Made by a program: the position numbers and the translations under genes
NCBI GenBank assembly: GCA_021781625.1
Contig: JAJXWL010000013.1
Location: forward strand, 1-21,795
Reading direction: 5' to 3'
From: a bacterium
GTDB lineage: Bacteria > Spirochaetota > Spirochaetia > JABEVK01
Length of the DNA stretch: 21,795 nt
Shown here: piece after piece, positions 1-8,333 of the stretch
How the letters are laid out: each line of letters starts with the position of its first letter
Position numbering within the stretch: the first letter of the stretch is position 1
Notes under the pieces: generated by a model
Seen by the model: the letters and a program-made list of their open reading frames with translations, nothing else
Databases searched by the model: none
Told to the model about the DNA's origin: nothing

Positions 1-796
1 GAGCATCGTCAGGGTCCATCACGCCTTTGGCAATAAAGGGCAGACGGGTCGATTTAACCAACTCTTGCAGCTCTTGGGGAGTTTTGCGGTACACCGGCTG
101 GCCGGCCCGGGCAAAATTGGTTGACCCCGCGCCATCAAGGTCAAGGCCCACGGCGGGGGCACCCGCCGCCTCGGCTCGGGCGATCAACTGCTTAAGATCC
201 TCTTGTTTGCGGGGTTTAAAAATCGGCACACCCTGACCCTGTGCTTCTTCAATCGATTCTATACCGGGGTGACTATCCAAACGATAAAACGCCGTATCAC
301 CCCGCCAGCTCAGACTGCCTGCGGCTAAGCACCCTTGGATGGTCGCACGGCAAAAGTCCATTTCGGTGATAGCCCCATTGTATTGGCTCATCCCGCTGGT
401 CGACGCGCCAAAAATCGGCATAGCCAGCGTTAAACCGCCAAAGTTAAAGGTTGTATCGGGCTCAAAGCTAGCGCCCACTAACCGCGTTTTGAGGTGAACG
501 GCTTCAAGCGCCAAATAGTTATTTCGAAAGCTTCTGCCTAAACCAATTCCCCCCATGCCAATCGCTTTGCCATAATTCTCTTTTTGACAAATCCTGTCGG
601 GAGCTCCGTCACAAATGGGGTAAACGGCACAAATATTTTTTAGCTTATCCCGGGCACGGCCCCGCACTTCTTCTAGGGTGGTCGGTTCCAACTCGGTGGA
701 ACGGTACTTGCCATTCTCGCCGCAACTGGGGCAACGGGAGGGGGCGTTTTCACCAGGGGCTAGCGACCCACAGGACGTGCAGACAAATTTGACCAT
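1..796 (-). CDS. Alpha-hydroxy-acid (FMN-dependent) dehydrogenase-like protein, partial
   Basis: The first 265 residues are visible; the gene runs off the left edge, so its C-terminus is missing. Residues 1-30 form a rubredoxin/zinc-ribbon knuckle with C6-x2-C9 and C22-x2-C25. The rest resembles the FMN-binding TIM-barrel alpha-hydroxy-acid oxidase family (lactate oxidase/glycolate oxidase type): a GRSFRNN segment, a TRLVG segment, then AMPIFGAST, and a barrel strand ending in PFIAKGVMDPDDA, whose lysine is the conserved FMN-contacting one of the family. Cytosolic oxidation of a 2-hydroxy acid is the family role; the substrate cannot be read from the sequence. The ATG at 794-796 is preceded by AAAGGTGA. 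The gene is divergent from jetA and has its own promoter (867-895). This is probably the chromosomal neighbour rather than part of the defence genes. Confidence 0.8.
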   Translation of the reverse strand, partial: MVKFVCTSCGSLAPGENAPSRCPSCGENGKYRSTELEPTTLEEVRGRARDKLKNICAVYPICDGAPDRICQKENYGKAIGMGGIGLGRSFRNNYLALEAVHLKTRLVGASFEPDTTFNFGGLTLAMPIFGASTSGMSQYNGAITEMDFCRATIQGCLAAGSLSWRGDTAFYRLDSHPGIESIEEAQGQGVPIFKPRKQEDLKQLIARAEAAGAPAVGLDLDGAGSTNFARAGQPVYRKTPQELQELVKSTRLPFIAKGVMDPDDA

Positions 797-866
797 TTTT
801 TCACCTTTTTTGTGCATCACTCAAATTTTTCGCTCCACTAAGCAAGATTGGCTTAGCGCAAGAATC

Positions 867-895
867 ATTCTAGGGGAATCCCTATTCTGCGGCAA
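867..895 (-). promoter_or_regulatory. Promoter of the alpha-hydroxy-acid dehydrogenase-like gene, with operator-like palindrome
   Basis: On the minus strand, TTGCCG (895-890) and TAGAAT (872-867) are separated by 17 bases, a good sigma70-type pair. Inside the spacer lies the inverted repeat TAGGG-GAAT-CCCTA (871-884), well placed to be an operator. Downstream, in the predicted 5' leader, CTAAGC (838-843) and GCTTAG (851-856) form a 6-bp stem with a 7-base loop. The regulator is unknown. Confidence 0.45.
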
Positions 896-910
896 GTATT
901 TTGGTTCAGG

Positions 911-939
911 TTGCGCCAAGGGTTTACCCCGGCTATGAT
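911..939 (+). promoter_or_regulatory. Candidate promoter of the Wadjet operon
   Basis: TTGCGC (911-916) and TATGAT (934-939) are 17 bases apart. If used, transcription would start almost at the jetA ATG (945), giving a leaderless or nearly leaderless mRNA. This fits the absence of a well-placed ribosome binding site (the nearest, AAGGG, is about 20 bases away). The -35 match is weak, so confidence is low. Confidence 0.3.
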
Positions 940-944
940 GGCGC

Positions 945-2390
945 ATGGCCCTTGATTATGAAACGCTCGAAAGCTTAAAACGCCTGCACCCGGCTTGGAA
1001 ACTGCTTCGGAGCGATCACGCCTCGCTCGTTGCCTCGTTCTTTCACCGAGTTTTTATTCAGGGGGGTCAGCGGACCGTAACGGCAGCAGAACTGAACGGT
1101 CGGCTTGAAGACGAGCTATACCGTCTGCGTGAAACACTGGGGCTAGAGGCGTTTCCCCGGAGCGCCAGCTTTTACCTCGACGAGTGGTGTGAAGAAGACA
1201 AAGGCTGGCTAAGAAAGTTTTACCCCAGCGGAGCCCTTGAACCCGTGTATGATCTGACCCCCGCCACCGAGAAGGTTCTGTTGTGGTTGGAGTCACTTTT
1301 TGAACGTTCGTTTGTCGGTACCGAATCACGAGTGCTCAGTGTTCTAGAGCTCTTGCGTCAGGTAGTCGAAGGGTCCGAAACTGACCCAAAACGTCGTCTT
1401 GCCGATCTCGAAGCCCGAAAGCTCACACTGGAAAAAGAAATCGAAGCGGTCAAACGGGGAGAAATCACCGTCTTGGATGAAACCTCTGTGCGTGACCGTT
1501 TTCAGCTGGCCGCTTCGACGGCACGAGAACTTTTGTCAGACTTTCGTGAGGTTGAAGAGAACTTTCGCCGTTTGGACCGTCAAGCCCGCGAGTTGATCAC
1601 CCGCTGGGAGGGCGGCAAGGGCAATCTTATCGGTCAGCTCTTAGCGCAACGGGAGGCGATTACCGAATCTGACCAGGGTAGGAACTTTCAGGCTTTTTGG
1701 GACTTTCTTATGGACCCCCAGCGTCAAGAAGAACTGGACCACCTTTTGTCTAAAGTGTACGACTTACAAGCGGTGCAGGCCCTAGAACCTGACCAAAAGG
1801 GACGACGTATCCACTATGCGTGGATGGTCGCCGGCGAACAAACTCAGCGGACCGTGGCCTTGCTATCCCAACAACTGCGCCGCTTTTTGGACAACCAAGT
1901 CTGGCTAGAAAACCGGCGGATCATGGAAATTTTAAAAGGGTTAGAACAACGGGCCTTAGCTGTGCGCGACCGGCCTCCCCCTGTAGCGTTTTTTCAGGAA
2001 TTAGAAGCTCCATCCCCCACCCTCAAGCTCCCTATGGAACGCCAGTTATTCAGCCCACCGCTGAAAACGCTTCTCGTTTCTGATACCTTGGTCCAGGGCT
2101 TTTGGGAAGAAAGCGAAGCCCTGTACGGGTTACGAGTCGTTGACCGAACACGGTTGATTCAACAGCTTCAAGCCTTCGTTGACAAAGACGGTCAGGGCAC
2201 CTTGGCTCAAGTGGTCGAAAGATTCCCCTTGCAAGAAGGTTTAGCGGAATTGGTCGCTTACCTCGACTTAGAACCTCAAGGCTGGGTGTGCGAAAGCGAC
2301 GAGCAGATTCAAGACACCATAGCCTGGACCGATGACAATAGCCGCCGCGTGGCACGTTTAGGCCGAATTATTTACAGGAGAAAGGCATGA
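945..2390 (+). CDS. jetA: Wadjet protein JetA (DUF3375 family)
   Basis: 481 residues, the usual length of JetA. The N-terminus, with a DYETLESLKRLHPAWKLL segment after the first two residues, is typical of DUF3375 proteins. The protein is mostly charged helix with winged-helix-like ends. JetA is the kleisin-like subunit (MukF/MksF analogue) that bridges the heads of the JetC SMC dimer in the Wadjet plasmid-restriction complex; this role is family knowledge. The ATG at 945 is the only usable start because an in-frame stop lies at 936-938, and there is no good ribosome binding site. Its stop overlaps the jetB start in ATGA (2387-2390), so the two are translationally coupled. First gene of a complete jetABCD operon. 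Confidence 0.93.
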   Translation: MALDYETLESLKRLHPAWKLLRSDHASLVASFFHRVFIQGGQRTVTAAELNGRLEDELYRLRETLGLEAFPRSASFYLDEWCEEDKGWLRKFYPSGALEPVYDLTPATEKVLLWLESLFERSFVGTESRVLSVLELLRQVVEGSETDPKRRLADLEARKLTLEKEIEAVKRGEITVLDETSVRDRFQLAASTARELLSDFREVEENFRRLDRQARELITRWEGGKGNLIGQLLAQREAITESDQGRNFQAFWDFLMDPQRQEELDHLLSKVYDLQAVQALEPDQKGRRIHYAWMVAGEQTQRTVALLSQQLRRFLDNQVWLENRRIMEILKGLEQRALAVRDRPPPVAFFQELEAPSPTLKLPMERQLFSPPLKTLLVSDTLVQGFWEESEALYGLRVVDRTRLIQQLQAFVDKDGQGTLAQVVERFPLQEGLAELVAYLDLEPQGWVCESDEQIQDTIAWTDDNSRRVARLGRIIYRRKA

Positions 2391-2995
2391 ACGAAGACAA
2401 CGTTCCCCTGGAAACTCAGTTTAGCTTGGCGGTAATCGCCCTCATGAAAGGGATTATCAGCCGTCAAGACGACGAGAAGTTCTGGAATAAGCTCGTTCGG
2501 CAACAAGCTCAAATCCGTGACTACGTCGAAAAAATCGGCCTGGACCTCCGACTCGACGAAGCGGAAGGCTTTGCCTGGTTGGCCCAAAGGGCTGTCCAAG
2601 AAGGCGAGACTCCCCTGCCTCGTTTGGTGTCCCGCTTTCGCCTATCGTACGCAACAAGCCTGTTGCTTGCCCTCCTACGGGGACGCTTAGCGGAGCAGGA
2701 CGCCCAGGGTGGCGACACTCGGCTCGTTCTGACTCTCGAAGAAATACAAGAAATGATGGCTTTGTTTTTGCCGGCGACTGGCAACCAAGCCCGTCGAAGA
2801 GACCAAGTGGCTGCTCAGATAGCCAAGGCCGAAGAGCTGGGGTTTCTTCGCCGTCTTGGGGGCAGTCAGGCCTGGGAAGTCAGGCGGCTTCTGGGACTGT
2901 TTGTTGATGCGCAGTGGCTGGGGGAATTTGACCAGCGGTTGACCGAGTATCGCCAAAACCTCGGCTCCGAGGAGCCTGAGGAGGAGCAAGAATGA
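2387..2995 (+). CDS. jetB: Wadjet protein JetB (DUF4194 family)
   Basis: 202 residues, the usual size for JetB (MukE/MksE analogue). The family assignment rests on size, an order strictly between jetA and jetC, and a winged-helix-like region around residues 110-165 (LVLTLEEIQEMMALF, then AQIAKAEELGFLRRL). The tail is very acidic (ending EEPEEEQE). In the complex JetB binds the kleisin JetA and DNA; this is known for the family and not visible here. It overlaps jetA by 4 bases at its start and jetC by 4 bases at its end (2992-2995), so stoichiometric translation is likely. Confidence 0.92.
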   Translation: MNEDNVPLETQFSLAVIALMKGIISRQDDEKFWNKLVRQQAQIRDYVEKIGLDLRLDEAEGFAWLAQRAVQEGETPLPRLVSRFRLSYATSLLLALLRGRLAEQDAQGGDTRLVLTLEEIQEMMALFLPATGNQARRRDQVAAQIAKAEELGFLRRLGGSQAWEVRRLLGLFVDAQWLGEFDQRLTEYRQNLGSEEPEEEQE

Positions 2996-5900
2996 GTGAC
3001 CAACTGTTCGATTTTGCCGAGTCTGATGAAAAAACTGGCTTTAGGCTACAGACCTTAGAAGTGTACAACTGGGGAACGTTTCACCGCCGGGTCTGGAATT
3101 TAGAGCTTGGCGGCCAAAACACCCTACTGACAGGTGACATCGGCTCCGGAAAGTCCACCCTTGTCGATGCCCTCACCACTCTCTTGGTTCCTCCGCAAAA
3201 AATCACTTACAACAAAGCCGCCGGCGCCGAAGCCCGTGAGCGCAACCTCAGAAGTTATATCTTGGGGTATTACAAATCCGAACGAAGCGACGAGGGTGTG
3301 GGCACAAAAGCTGTCGCCTTGCGTGACCCCGGGCATTTTTCTGTGCTTTTGGCTCGGTTTCATAACGAAGGCTTTGAACTCAACCTCACGCTTGCCCAAG
3401 TTTTCTGGATCAAAGATCCACAGGCTCCCCCTGCTCGGCTGTATGTTGTGGCCGATGCTCCGCTGACGATAACCAATAATTTCTCGAACTTTGGTTCAGA
3501 AATTGGCGACTTGAGAAAGCGTCTGCGGACCACGCCAGGGGTGGAGCTCTTTGACGCCTACGCGCCCTACGCCGCCAGCTTTCGCCGCCGGTTCGGTATT
3601 GAGAACGACCAAGCTCTCGACCTTCTTAACCAAACGATCTCGATGAAGTCGGTTGGTAATCTGACCGATTTTGTGCGAACGCATATGCTGGAACCTTTTG
3701 ACCCCCAACCACGGATCGAAGCCCTCATCGGACACTTCGGCGACCTGAATCAAGCCCATAAAGCTGTGTTGAAGGCAAAAGAACAAATTGCGACTTTAGA
3801 GCCCGTTGCCCAGGACGGTCTGCAGTATCAAAAAGGTCAGCTCAGTATTGAGAATATGATCACAGCGCGTGAAGCCTTGCGCCCCTGGTTTGCCTCCCTT
3901 AAGGTAGGCTTGCTCGAAGGGCGACTCAAAAACTTCGAGGCGGAACAAAATCGTTTGCTCCAGCGCCGCGAAAGCCAACGTGAAACGAGGGTAAGTTTGG
4001 GTTCACGGCGAGACGAGATTCGCCAGGCGATGAGTCAAAGCGGCGCTGATCGTCTTGAGACTTTGCGGCTTCAAAAAAAAGCCCAAGAAAGTGAAGCCCA
4101 ACGGCGTCAGGCAAAAGCCCAACGTTTAGAAACCCTTTTACAGAGCCAGAACCTTAGCGCTCCGCGAAATCCTGAAGATTTTGGCAATTTAACGACTCAA
4201 CTCCGTGAGTTGGGTCAAGGTTACCGCGCCCAAGAGGCAAAGCTTCAGGAACGCCGTTTAGAGCAAGAGTTAACTTTTCATCAGCTAAAAGCCACGCTGG
4301 CCGAGTTGAATCATGAGCTGGAAGGGCTTCGGCGTCGACCCACGAACCTCCCCGAAGCCCAGGTTGAGTTGCGTCGCCGCTTGTGCCGAGACCTTCACTT
4401 AGACGAAGAAACGCTACCCTTTTCAGGGGAACTGCTTGAAGTCCGTGACGAGGAGAAAACCTGGGCGGGGGCGGTGGAACGAGTTCTAAGAAACTTTTCC
4501 TTGTCTCTCTTGGTTCCCGAAGCCCACTACGAAGCCGTCACTGGCTGGGTCGATCACACCCAGCTGGGGCAAAAGTTAGTTTACTTTCGTGTCAAAGACA
4601 CCGTGACCACCATGAAAGCTGAGCTTCACCCGCAATCCTTGGTCCGTAAGTTGCAGATAAAGCCGGGTACCCCTTTTCGCGATTGGCTAGAAGCCGAGCT
4701 GTCGCGTCGGTTTGATCTGGCTTGTACGTCGCGGTTAGAAGACTTTCGCCGGGAACGGCAGGCTTTAACACCGGCCGGGCAAATCAAAGGGGCTGGCGAG
4801 CGCCATGAAAAAGACGACCGTTTTCGCGTCGATGACCGCTCAAGGTGGGTTTTAGGTTGGTCGAATGCTCAAAAAATCCACTTTTGGGAACAAGAAAAAT
4901 TGCGGCTCGAAAAGCAGGCCGGCGAAGCAGGAAGTCGCCTTGGTGTTGTTTTGGCCGAAATTACTCAACTGCAAGACCACCTGCGCAACCTGGCCCTAGC
5001 CGGTGAGTTTCAGGACTGGCTCGAAGTGGATTGGGGGACGCCCACCCGCGAAGTTCAGCGAATTGCCGATGAAATTCAAGAGCTCGAACAAGCGTCAGAA
5101 GTTTTAAAGACCCTGCGCCGGCAACTCGACGAAACTGAAGCCGAAATTGCCACCGTCGAAAAAGCCTTAGAAGCCTTGCAAAGCGACTTAGGGCGAGTGG
5201 CCGAAAAGCTCAGTTCGTCGACAAAGTTGCTCGAAGAAAATCGAGCCCTCGTCCTCCCCTTGACCGAGGCCCTTCAACAACAACTAGAAACCTACCTGAC
5301 GTTCCTCCTCAAAGGGACGAAACTGACCTTTGAAGGCTGTGAGACCCGCGAAAACGAGGTGCGCGACGAGCTTCAACGACGGATCGACAATGAAAAGCGA
5401 GCTCTGGATAGGTTGGTGGAACGGATTATCAAGGCCATGACGCGCTTTCGTGAGCTTTGGCCGGGCGAAACCCGCGAGCTGGATGCCAGCTTGGAGGCTC
5501 TCGGAGCATGGAACCAATTATTAACCCAGCTCAAGGGCGATGATTTGCCCCGTTTCGAACAGCATTTCAAAAGACTACTCAACGAAAACACCATTCGCGA
5601 AGTGGCAAACTTTCAGTCCGTGCTGACGCGTGACCGCCAAAGCATCAAAGACAAAATCGAAAAGATCAACCAGAGTTTACTTCAAATCGACTACAACCCT
5701 GGGCGCTTTATTCAATTGGAAATGGTGGCCACCCCCGACGCCGAGGTCAGGCAGTTTTATCAGGACTTGCGCTCGTGCACCGAAGGCTCGCTGACAGGCG
5801 GCGGCGACCCCTATTCCGAAGCAAAATTTCTTTTGGTGAAAGAATTGATTGAAAAGCTAGCTGGTCGTGAGGGGAGTACCGATGCCGATCGGCGCTGGGC

Positions 5901-6348
5901 TCAAAAAGTGACGGATGTCAGGCAAGCGTTTGTGTTTTCGGCCTCGGAACGTTTTCGTGAAACCGGCGAGGAACACGAGCATTACTCAGATTCGAGCGGA
6001 AAATCCGGCGGCCAAAAAGAAAAGTTGGCCTATACCGTCTTGGCCGCCGCGTTGGCCTATCAATTCGGCCTAGAATGGAACGCCATCAAGTCGCGGAGTT
6101 TTCGTTTTGTGGTGATTGACGAAGCTTTTGGGCGAGGTTCTGATGAATCCACCCAGTATGGACTCCGGTTGTTTCAAAAGCTACGGCTTCAGCTCTTAAT
6201 TGTCACGCCGCTTCAAAAAATTCATGTGATTGAACCCTACATTGCCGGGGTTGGCTTTGTTCAGAACCATGAAGGAAGGGACTCGATGATCCGCAATCTC
6301 ACGATTGAAACTTACCGACAAGAGCGTGACCAGAGAACTGGCGACTAA
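2992..6348 (+). CDS. jetC: Wadjet SMC-like ATPase JetC
   Basis: 1118 residues, full length for JetC (MukB/MksB analogue). The Walker A motif GDIGSGKST lies at about residues 48-56 within the N-terminal head. Long glutamine/glutamate/arginine-rich coiled-coil arms (about 310-450 and 640-830) flank a globular hinge-like middle. The C-terminal head has the ABC signature SGKSGGQKEKL at about 1001-1011 and the Walker B strand FRFVVIDEAFG at about 1037-1047, followed by the conserved PLQKIHVIEPYI segment. It hydrolyses ATP to extrude DNA loops, which lets the complex recognise small closed circles (established for Wadjet/MksBEFG). All catalytic motifs appear intact, so the system is probably functional. 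The gene ends with TAA at 6346-6348, ten bases before the jetD start. Confidence 0.96.
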   Translation: MSDQLFDFAESDEKTGFRLQTLEVYNWGTFHRRVWNLELGGQNTLLTGDIGSGKSTLVDALTTLLVPPQKITYNKAAGAEARERNLRSYILGYYKSERSDEGVGTKAVALRDPGHFSVLLARFHNEGFELNLTLAQVFWIKDPQAPPARLYVVADAPLTITNNFSNFGSEIGDLRKRLRTTPGVELFDAYAPYAASFRRRFGIENDQALDLLNQTISMKSVGNLTDFVRTHMLEPFDPQPRIEALIGHFGDLNQAHKAVLKAKEQIATLEPVAQDGLQYQKGQLSIENMITAREALRPWFASLKVGLLEGRLKNFEAEQNRLLQRRESQRETRVSLGSRRDEIRQAMSQSGADRLETLRLQKKAQESEAQRRQAKAQRLETLLQSQNLSAPRNPEDFGNLTTQLRELGQGYRAQEAKLQERRLEQELTFHQLKATLAELNHELEGLRRRPTNLPEAQVELRRRLCRDLHLDEETLPFSGELLEVRDEEKTWAGAVERVLRNFSLSLLVPEAHYEAVTGWVDHTQLGQKLVYFRVKDTVTTMKAELHPQSLVRKLQIKPGTPFRDWLEAELSRRFDLACTSRLEDFRRERQALTPAGQIKGAGERHEKDDRFRVDDRSRWVLGWSNAQKIHFWEQEKLRLEKQAGEAGSRLGVVLAEITQLQDHLRNLALAGEFQDWLEVDWGTPTREVQRIADEIQELEQASEVLKTLRRQLDETEAEIATVEKALEALQSDLGRVAEKLSSSTKLLEENRALVLPLTEALQQQLETYLTFLLKGTKLTFEGCETRENEVRDELQRRIDNEKRALDRLVERIIKAMTRFRELWPGETRELDASLEALGAWNQLLTQLKGDDLPRFEQHFKRLLNENTIREVANFQSVLTRDRQSIKDKIEKINQSLLQIDYNPGRFIQLEMVATPDAEVRQFYQDLRSCTEGSLTGGGDPYSEAKFLLVKELIEKLAGREGSTDADRRWAQKVTDVRQAFVFSASERFRETGEEHEHYSDSSGKSGGQKEKLAYTVLAAALAYQFGLEWNAIKSRSFRFVVIDEAFGRGSDESTQYGLRLFQKLRLQLLIVTPLQKIHVIEPYIAGVGFVQNHEGRDSMIRNLTIETYRQERDQRTGD

Positions 6349-6358
6349 GGATTTGTCA

Positions 6359-7549
6359 ATGAAAAGCACCAACCACTGGACAACACCCGTCGAGCTTCGT
6401 GAAAAACTTCGTCGCCTTTGGGAGAGGGGCGAGGTTGTTGCCAAAGAAGACCAAAGCCCGGTTTGGAGACTGCCTTTACAGGGGCCGACCAGCTCGGAAC
6501 TTTTAGAGCACTTTGACCAAGCGCGTGAGTGGATCAGGAGCCTAGAAGCTCTCGAACAACCGCCGGGACGACACCTTGAGTGGAAAACCCTTCAACACCG
6601 CCAACTAGGGACAAATCGTTTGCCAACCGCCCTGCACTGTGAAGGGGCCGACACCGTTGCCGCTTTTTTGAATTTGTCTGCCGAATTACAACGGTACCGA
6701 AAGGATGTTCGCCAAATCCGCGAGAGTTTTCCACAACTTGAAGCCTGGACACGCCGCCGAGCCTCAAAGATTCTTGAGGGTAAGGCCCCCTGGCAGCAGA
6801 TTCTCGCGATTTTGGAGTGGTTGAAAGCGCACCCTAACCCCCAAATCTACCTAAGGCAAGTGGACCTTCCCGGAGTTCATACCAAGTTTTTGGAAACCTG
6901 GAAAGGTTTATTGACCGAACTGGCGACCGAGCTAGAGCTTGGCCAGGCAGAAGGTTCGTTTGAACAACGTTTTGGGTTCTTACGAAAGCCAGAGTTAGTA
7001 CGCTTGCGCTTTCTTGACCCTCACGAAGGGTCGGCGTACCTAACACCGGGGGAACGGCTGTTTCGACCTCGCGAGTGGACCCTTCGCGCCGAGGACCTCG
7101 GGGCTTTCGCCCCAACAGTGCGACAAATCCTGATCGTTGAAAATGAAGTTACCTGGCTTGCCCTGCCCGAACTTCCTCAGACTTTGGCTATTTTTGGCTC
7201 TGGCTATGGTTTTGATGCGCTATCGGGGGCCGCCTGGCTAAAAGACCTTCCGGTGCTGTATTGGGGCGACTTAGATACCCACGGTTTTGCGATTCTTGAC
7301 CAGTTACGCGTGCTGTTGCCCCAGGCAGAAAGCCTCTTGATGGATCAAGAGACGTTTCTGCACCATCGCGACTTGTGGACCACCGAGCCTGCTCAACAGA
7401 ACCGTGCTTTGCCCCGGTTGACGAGCGCCGAGCGAGAGCTTTATGAAGGTCTTTTGACGCAACGCTGGGGAGCTCAACTGCGACTTGAGCAAGAACGGCT
7501 GGGGTATTCTTGGGTTGCAACGCGCTTGTCGGAACGATTTTTGCATTAA
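6359..7549 (+). CDS. jetD: Wadjet TOPRIM nuclease JetD (DUF3322 + DUF2220)
   Basis: 396 residues from the ATG at 6359-6361, chosen because AAGGA (6347-6351) sits 7 bases upstream. A longer in-frame start at 6305 lies deep inside jetC and has no comparable site. The N-terminal half (about 1-190) corresponds to DUF3322. The C-terminal half is the TOPRIM-like DUF2220 domain, with the acidic loop ENE at residues 261-263 and the YWGDLDTHG motif (D304, D306, H308) that binds metal in topoisomerase VI-type TOPRIM folds. JetD is the nuclease that cleaves plasmid DNA after JetABC has trapped it. Catalytic acids are present. The gene ends abruptly next to a truncated foreign fragment, so this is the right boundary of the Wadjet island. 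Confidence 0.94.
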   Translation: MKSTNHWTTPVELREKLRRLWERGEVVAKEDQSPVWRLPLQGPTSSELLEHFDQAREWIRSLEALEQPPGRHLEWKTLQHRQLGTNRLPTALHCEGADTVAAFLNLSAELQRYRKDVRQIRESFPQLEAWTRRRASKILEGKAPWQQILAILEWLKAHPNPQIYLRQVDLPGVHTKFLETWKGLLTELATELELGQAEGSFEQRFGFLRKPELVRLRFLDPHEGSAYLTPGERLFRPREWTLRAEDLGAFAPTVRQILIVENEVTWLALPELPQTLAIFGSGYGFDALSGAAWLKDLPVLYWGDLDTHGFAILDQLRVLLPQAESLLMDQETFLHHRDLWTTEPAQQNRALPRLTSAERELYEGLLTQRWGAQLRLEQERLGYSWVATRLSERFLH

Positions 7550-7769
7550 AGCAGGTGATACCAAAAAGCTCCCCCCCCCCACCAATGGCCAGAACAAAAT
7601 CGATTCCGGCTTTCTTTATCCCCTTAATCGCTTCGTCAGAACTTGACGCCAGAAACACATCATAGTCGCCGGATTGCCGGGACTCAAAAAGGCTGTTGAT
7701 GATTTTACCCAGCTCTCGCGGCAGAACACCTGAAAAAATAAACTCCTTATTAAAACTGCCAATGAGGGT
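7550..7769 (-). pseudogene. 3'-truncated dihydrofolate reductase/RibD C-terminal-like fragment
   Basis: On the minus strand an open frame after a stop at 7770-7772 encodes GSFNKEFIFSG, then DYDVFLASSSDEAIKGIKKA, then DFVLAIGGGGELF. The pattern of a strand, 'SSxDEAI', a helix, 'VLAIGGGGEL' matches the C-terminal part of DHFR-fold reductases of the RibD/YwjB kind, where GGGE binds NADPH phosphate. Homology stops where the jetD 3' end begins, so both ends of the original gene are missing. The GGGG codons fall in a run of ten Cs (7571-7580). No start codon or ribosome binding site is visible. Family assignment is moderate; a different Rossmann-like origin is possible. Confidence 0.4.
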
Positions 7770-7980
7770 CTAATGCACTGATGAGGGTCGGATGCTTTGA
7801 GAAGGACTTCCCCTGAGTATAGAAAGCAAGGTTACTGCATGGAAGGCTGTCCCCATAGCTTCCCCGCGAAGATGTTTTCTGGTCAGGCATTTTTGGTATT
7901 GACCGTTGCGTTCATGGACGGCCCCGGTAGCTGCCGCTCTTCATTGATCGGACTTTGGTTCATCACCAAATTTACCTTGT
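7770..7980. other. Non-coding stretch between gene fragments
   Basis: I see no convincing gene here on either strand. The 9-base word ATGAGGGTC occurs at 7762-7770 and again at 7781-7789. The remaining short open frames have no ribosome binding site or recognisable domain. The stretch is best read as decayed sequence between the DHFR-like fragment and the small coupled ORFs to the right. Confidence 0.35.
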
Positions 7981-8118
7981 TCATTCTGAACCTCCCGTAT
8001 AGTTCCTTATCAGATAAGCGTCCACTAGTCGGTTTGCCAAGTCGATTAACTTTGTCTTCTTCGGTAATACATGCCCTGCCAGTTGGCGGCTGACGACATC
8101 TTCTTGCTTCTTTTTCAT
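7981..8118 (-). CDS. Small hypothetical protein, 45 aa, second of a coupled pair
   Basis: It begins MKKKQEDVVSRQLAGHV and ends NYTGGSE. The start ATG (8116-8118) has AAAAGG six bases upstream and overlaps the stop of the preceding small frame in ATGA, a classical translational-coupling junction. The protein is basic at its N-terminus and probably a single amphipathic helix. I recognise no family. It could be a genuine small partner protein or the frameshifted tail of a longer, decayed gene, because the surrounding genes are broken. Confidence 0.35.
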   Translation of the reverse strand: MKKKQEDVVSRQLAGHVLPKKTKLIDLANRLVDAYLIRNYTGGSE

Positions 8119-8333
8119 ATCAAACCTTTTCTCGTGAATTTCTGTTTCAGTAAACTCGCCTCTAGAGACCCTTTTTGGATACCACAAGAACCATCCCAAA
8201 GATACTTTGGCTCAATAACTAATATAGTCTTTTTAAGGTCAATTTTCCCTTCCTTGAACGCCTTAACCTCTTCCAACCCTTTCATGATCTTTTCAAATGC
8301 TTCTCCCACGGTCACGCCTCGACACTTAACCAT
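8115..8333 (-). CDS. Small hypothetical protein, 72 aa, antitoxin-like N-terminus
   Basis: The first half (TVGEAFEKIMKGLEEVKAF, then KEGKIDLKKT) resembles the N-terminal helix found before the helix-turn-helix of XRE/HigA-type antitoxins, where a 'GLEEAxAxxKG' helix is common. The expected helix-turn-helix itself is absent, so the gene may be truncated. It overlaps the 3' end of the decayed PIN-toxin frame on its left flank in transcription order and is coupled by ATGA to the 45-residue frame downstream. No ribosome binding site of quality is visible. The reading as an antitoxin fragment is weak. Confidence 0.3.
   Translation of the reverse strand: MVKCRGVTVGEAFEKIMKGLEEVKAFKEGKIDLKKTILVIEPKYLWDGSCGIQKGSLEASLLKQKFTRKGLI

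Noticed and set aside
7561..7600. Phase-variable C10 tract in a live gene
   Set aside because: The tract lies in a truncated gene fragment without a start codon, so slippage would have no product.
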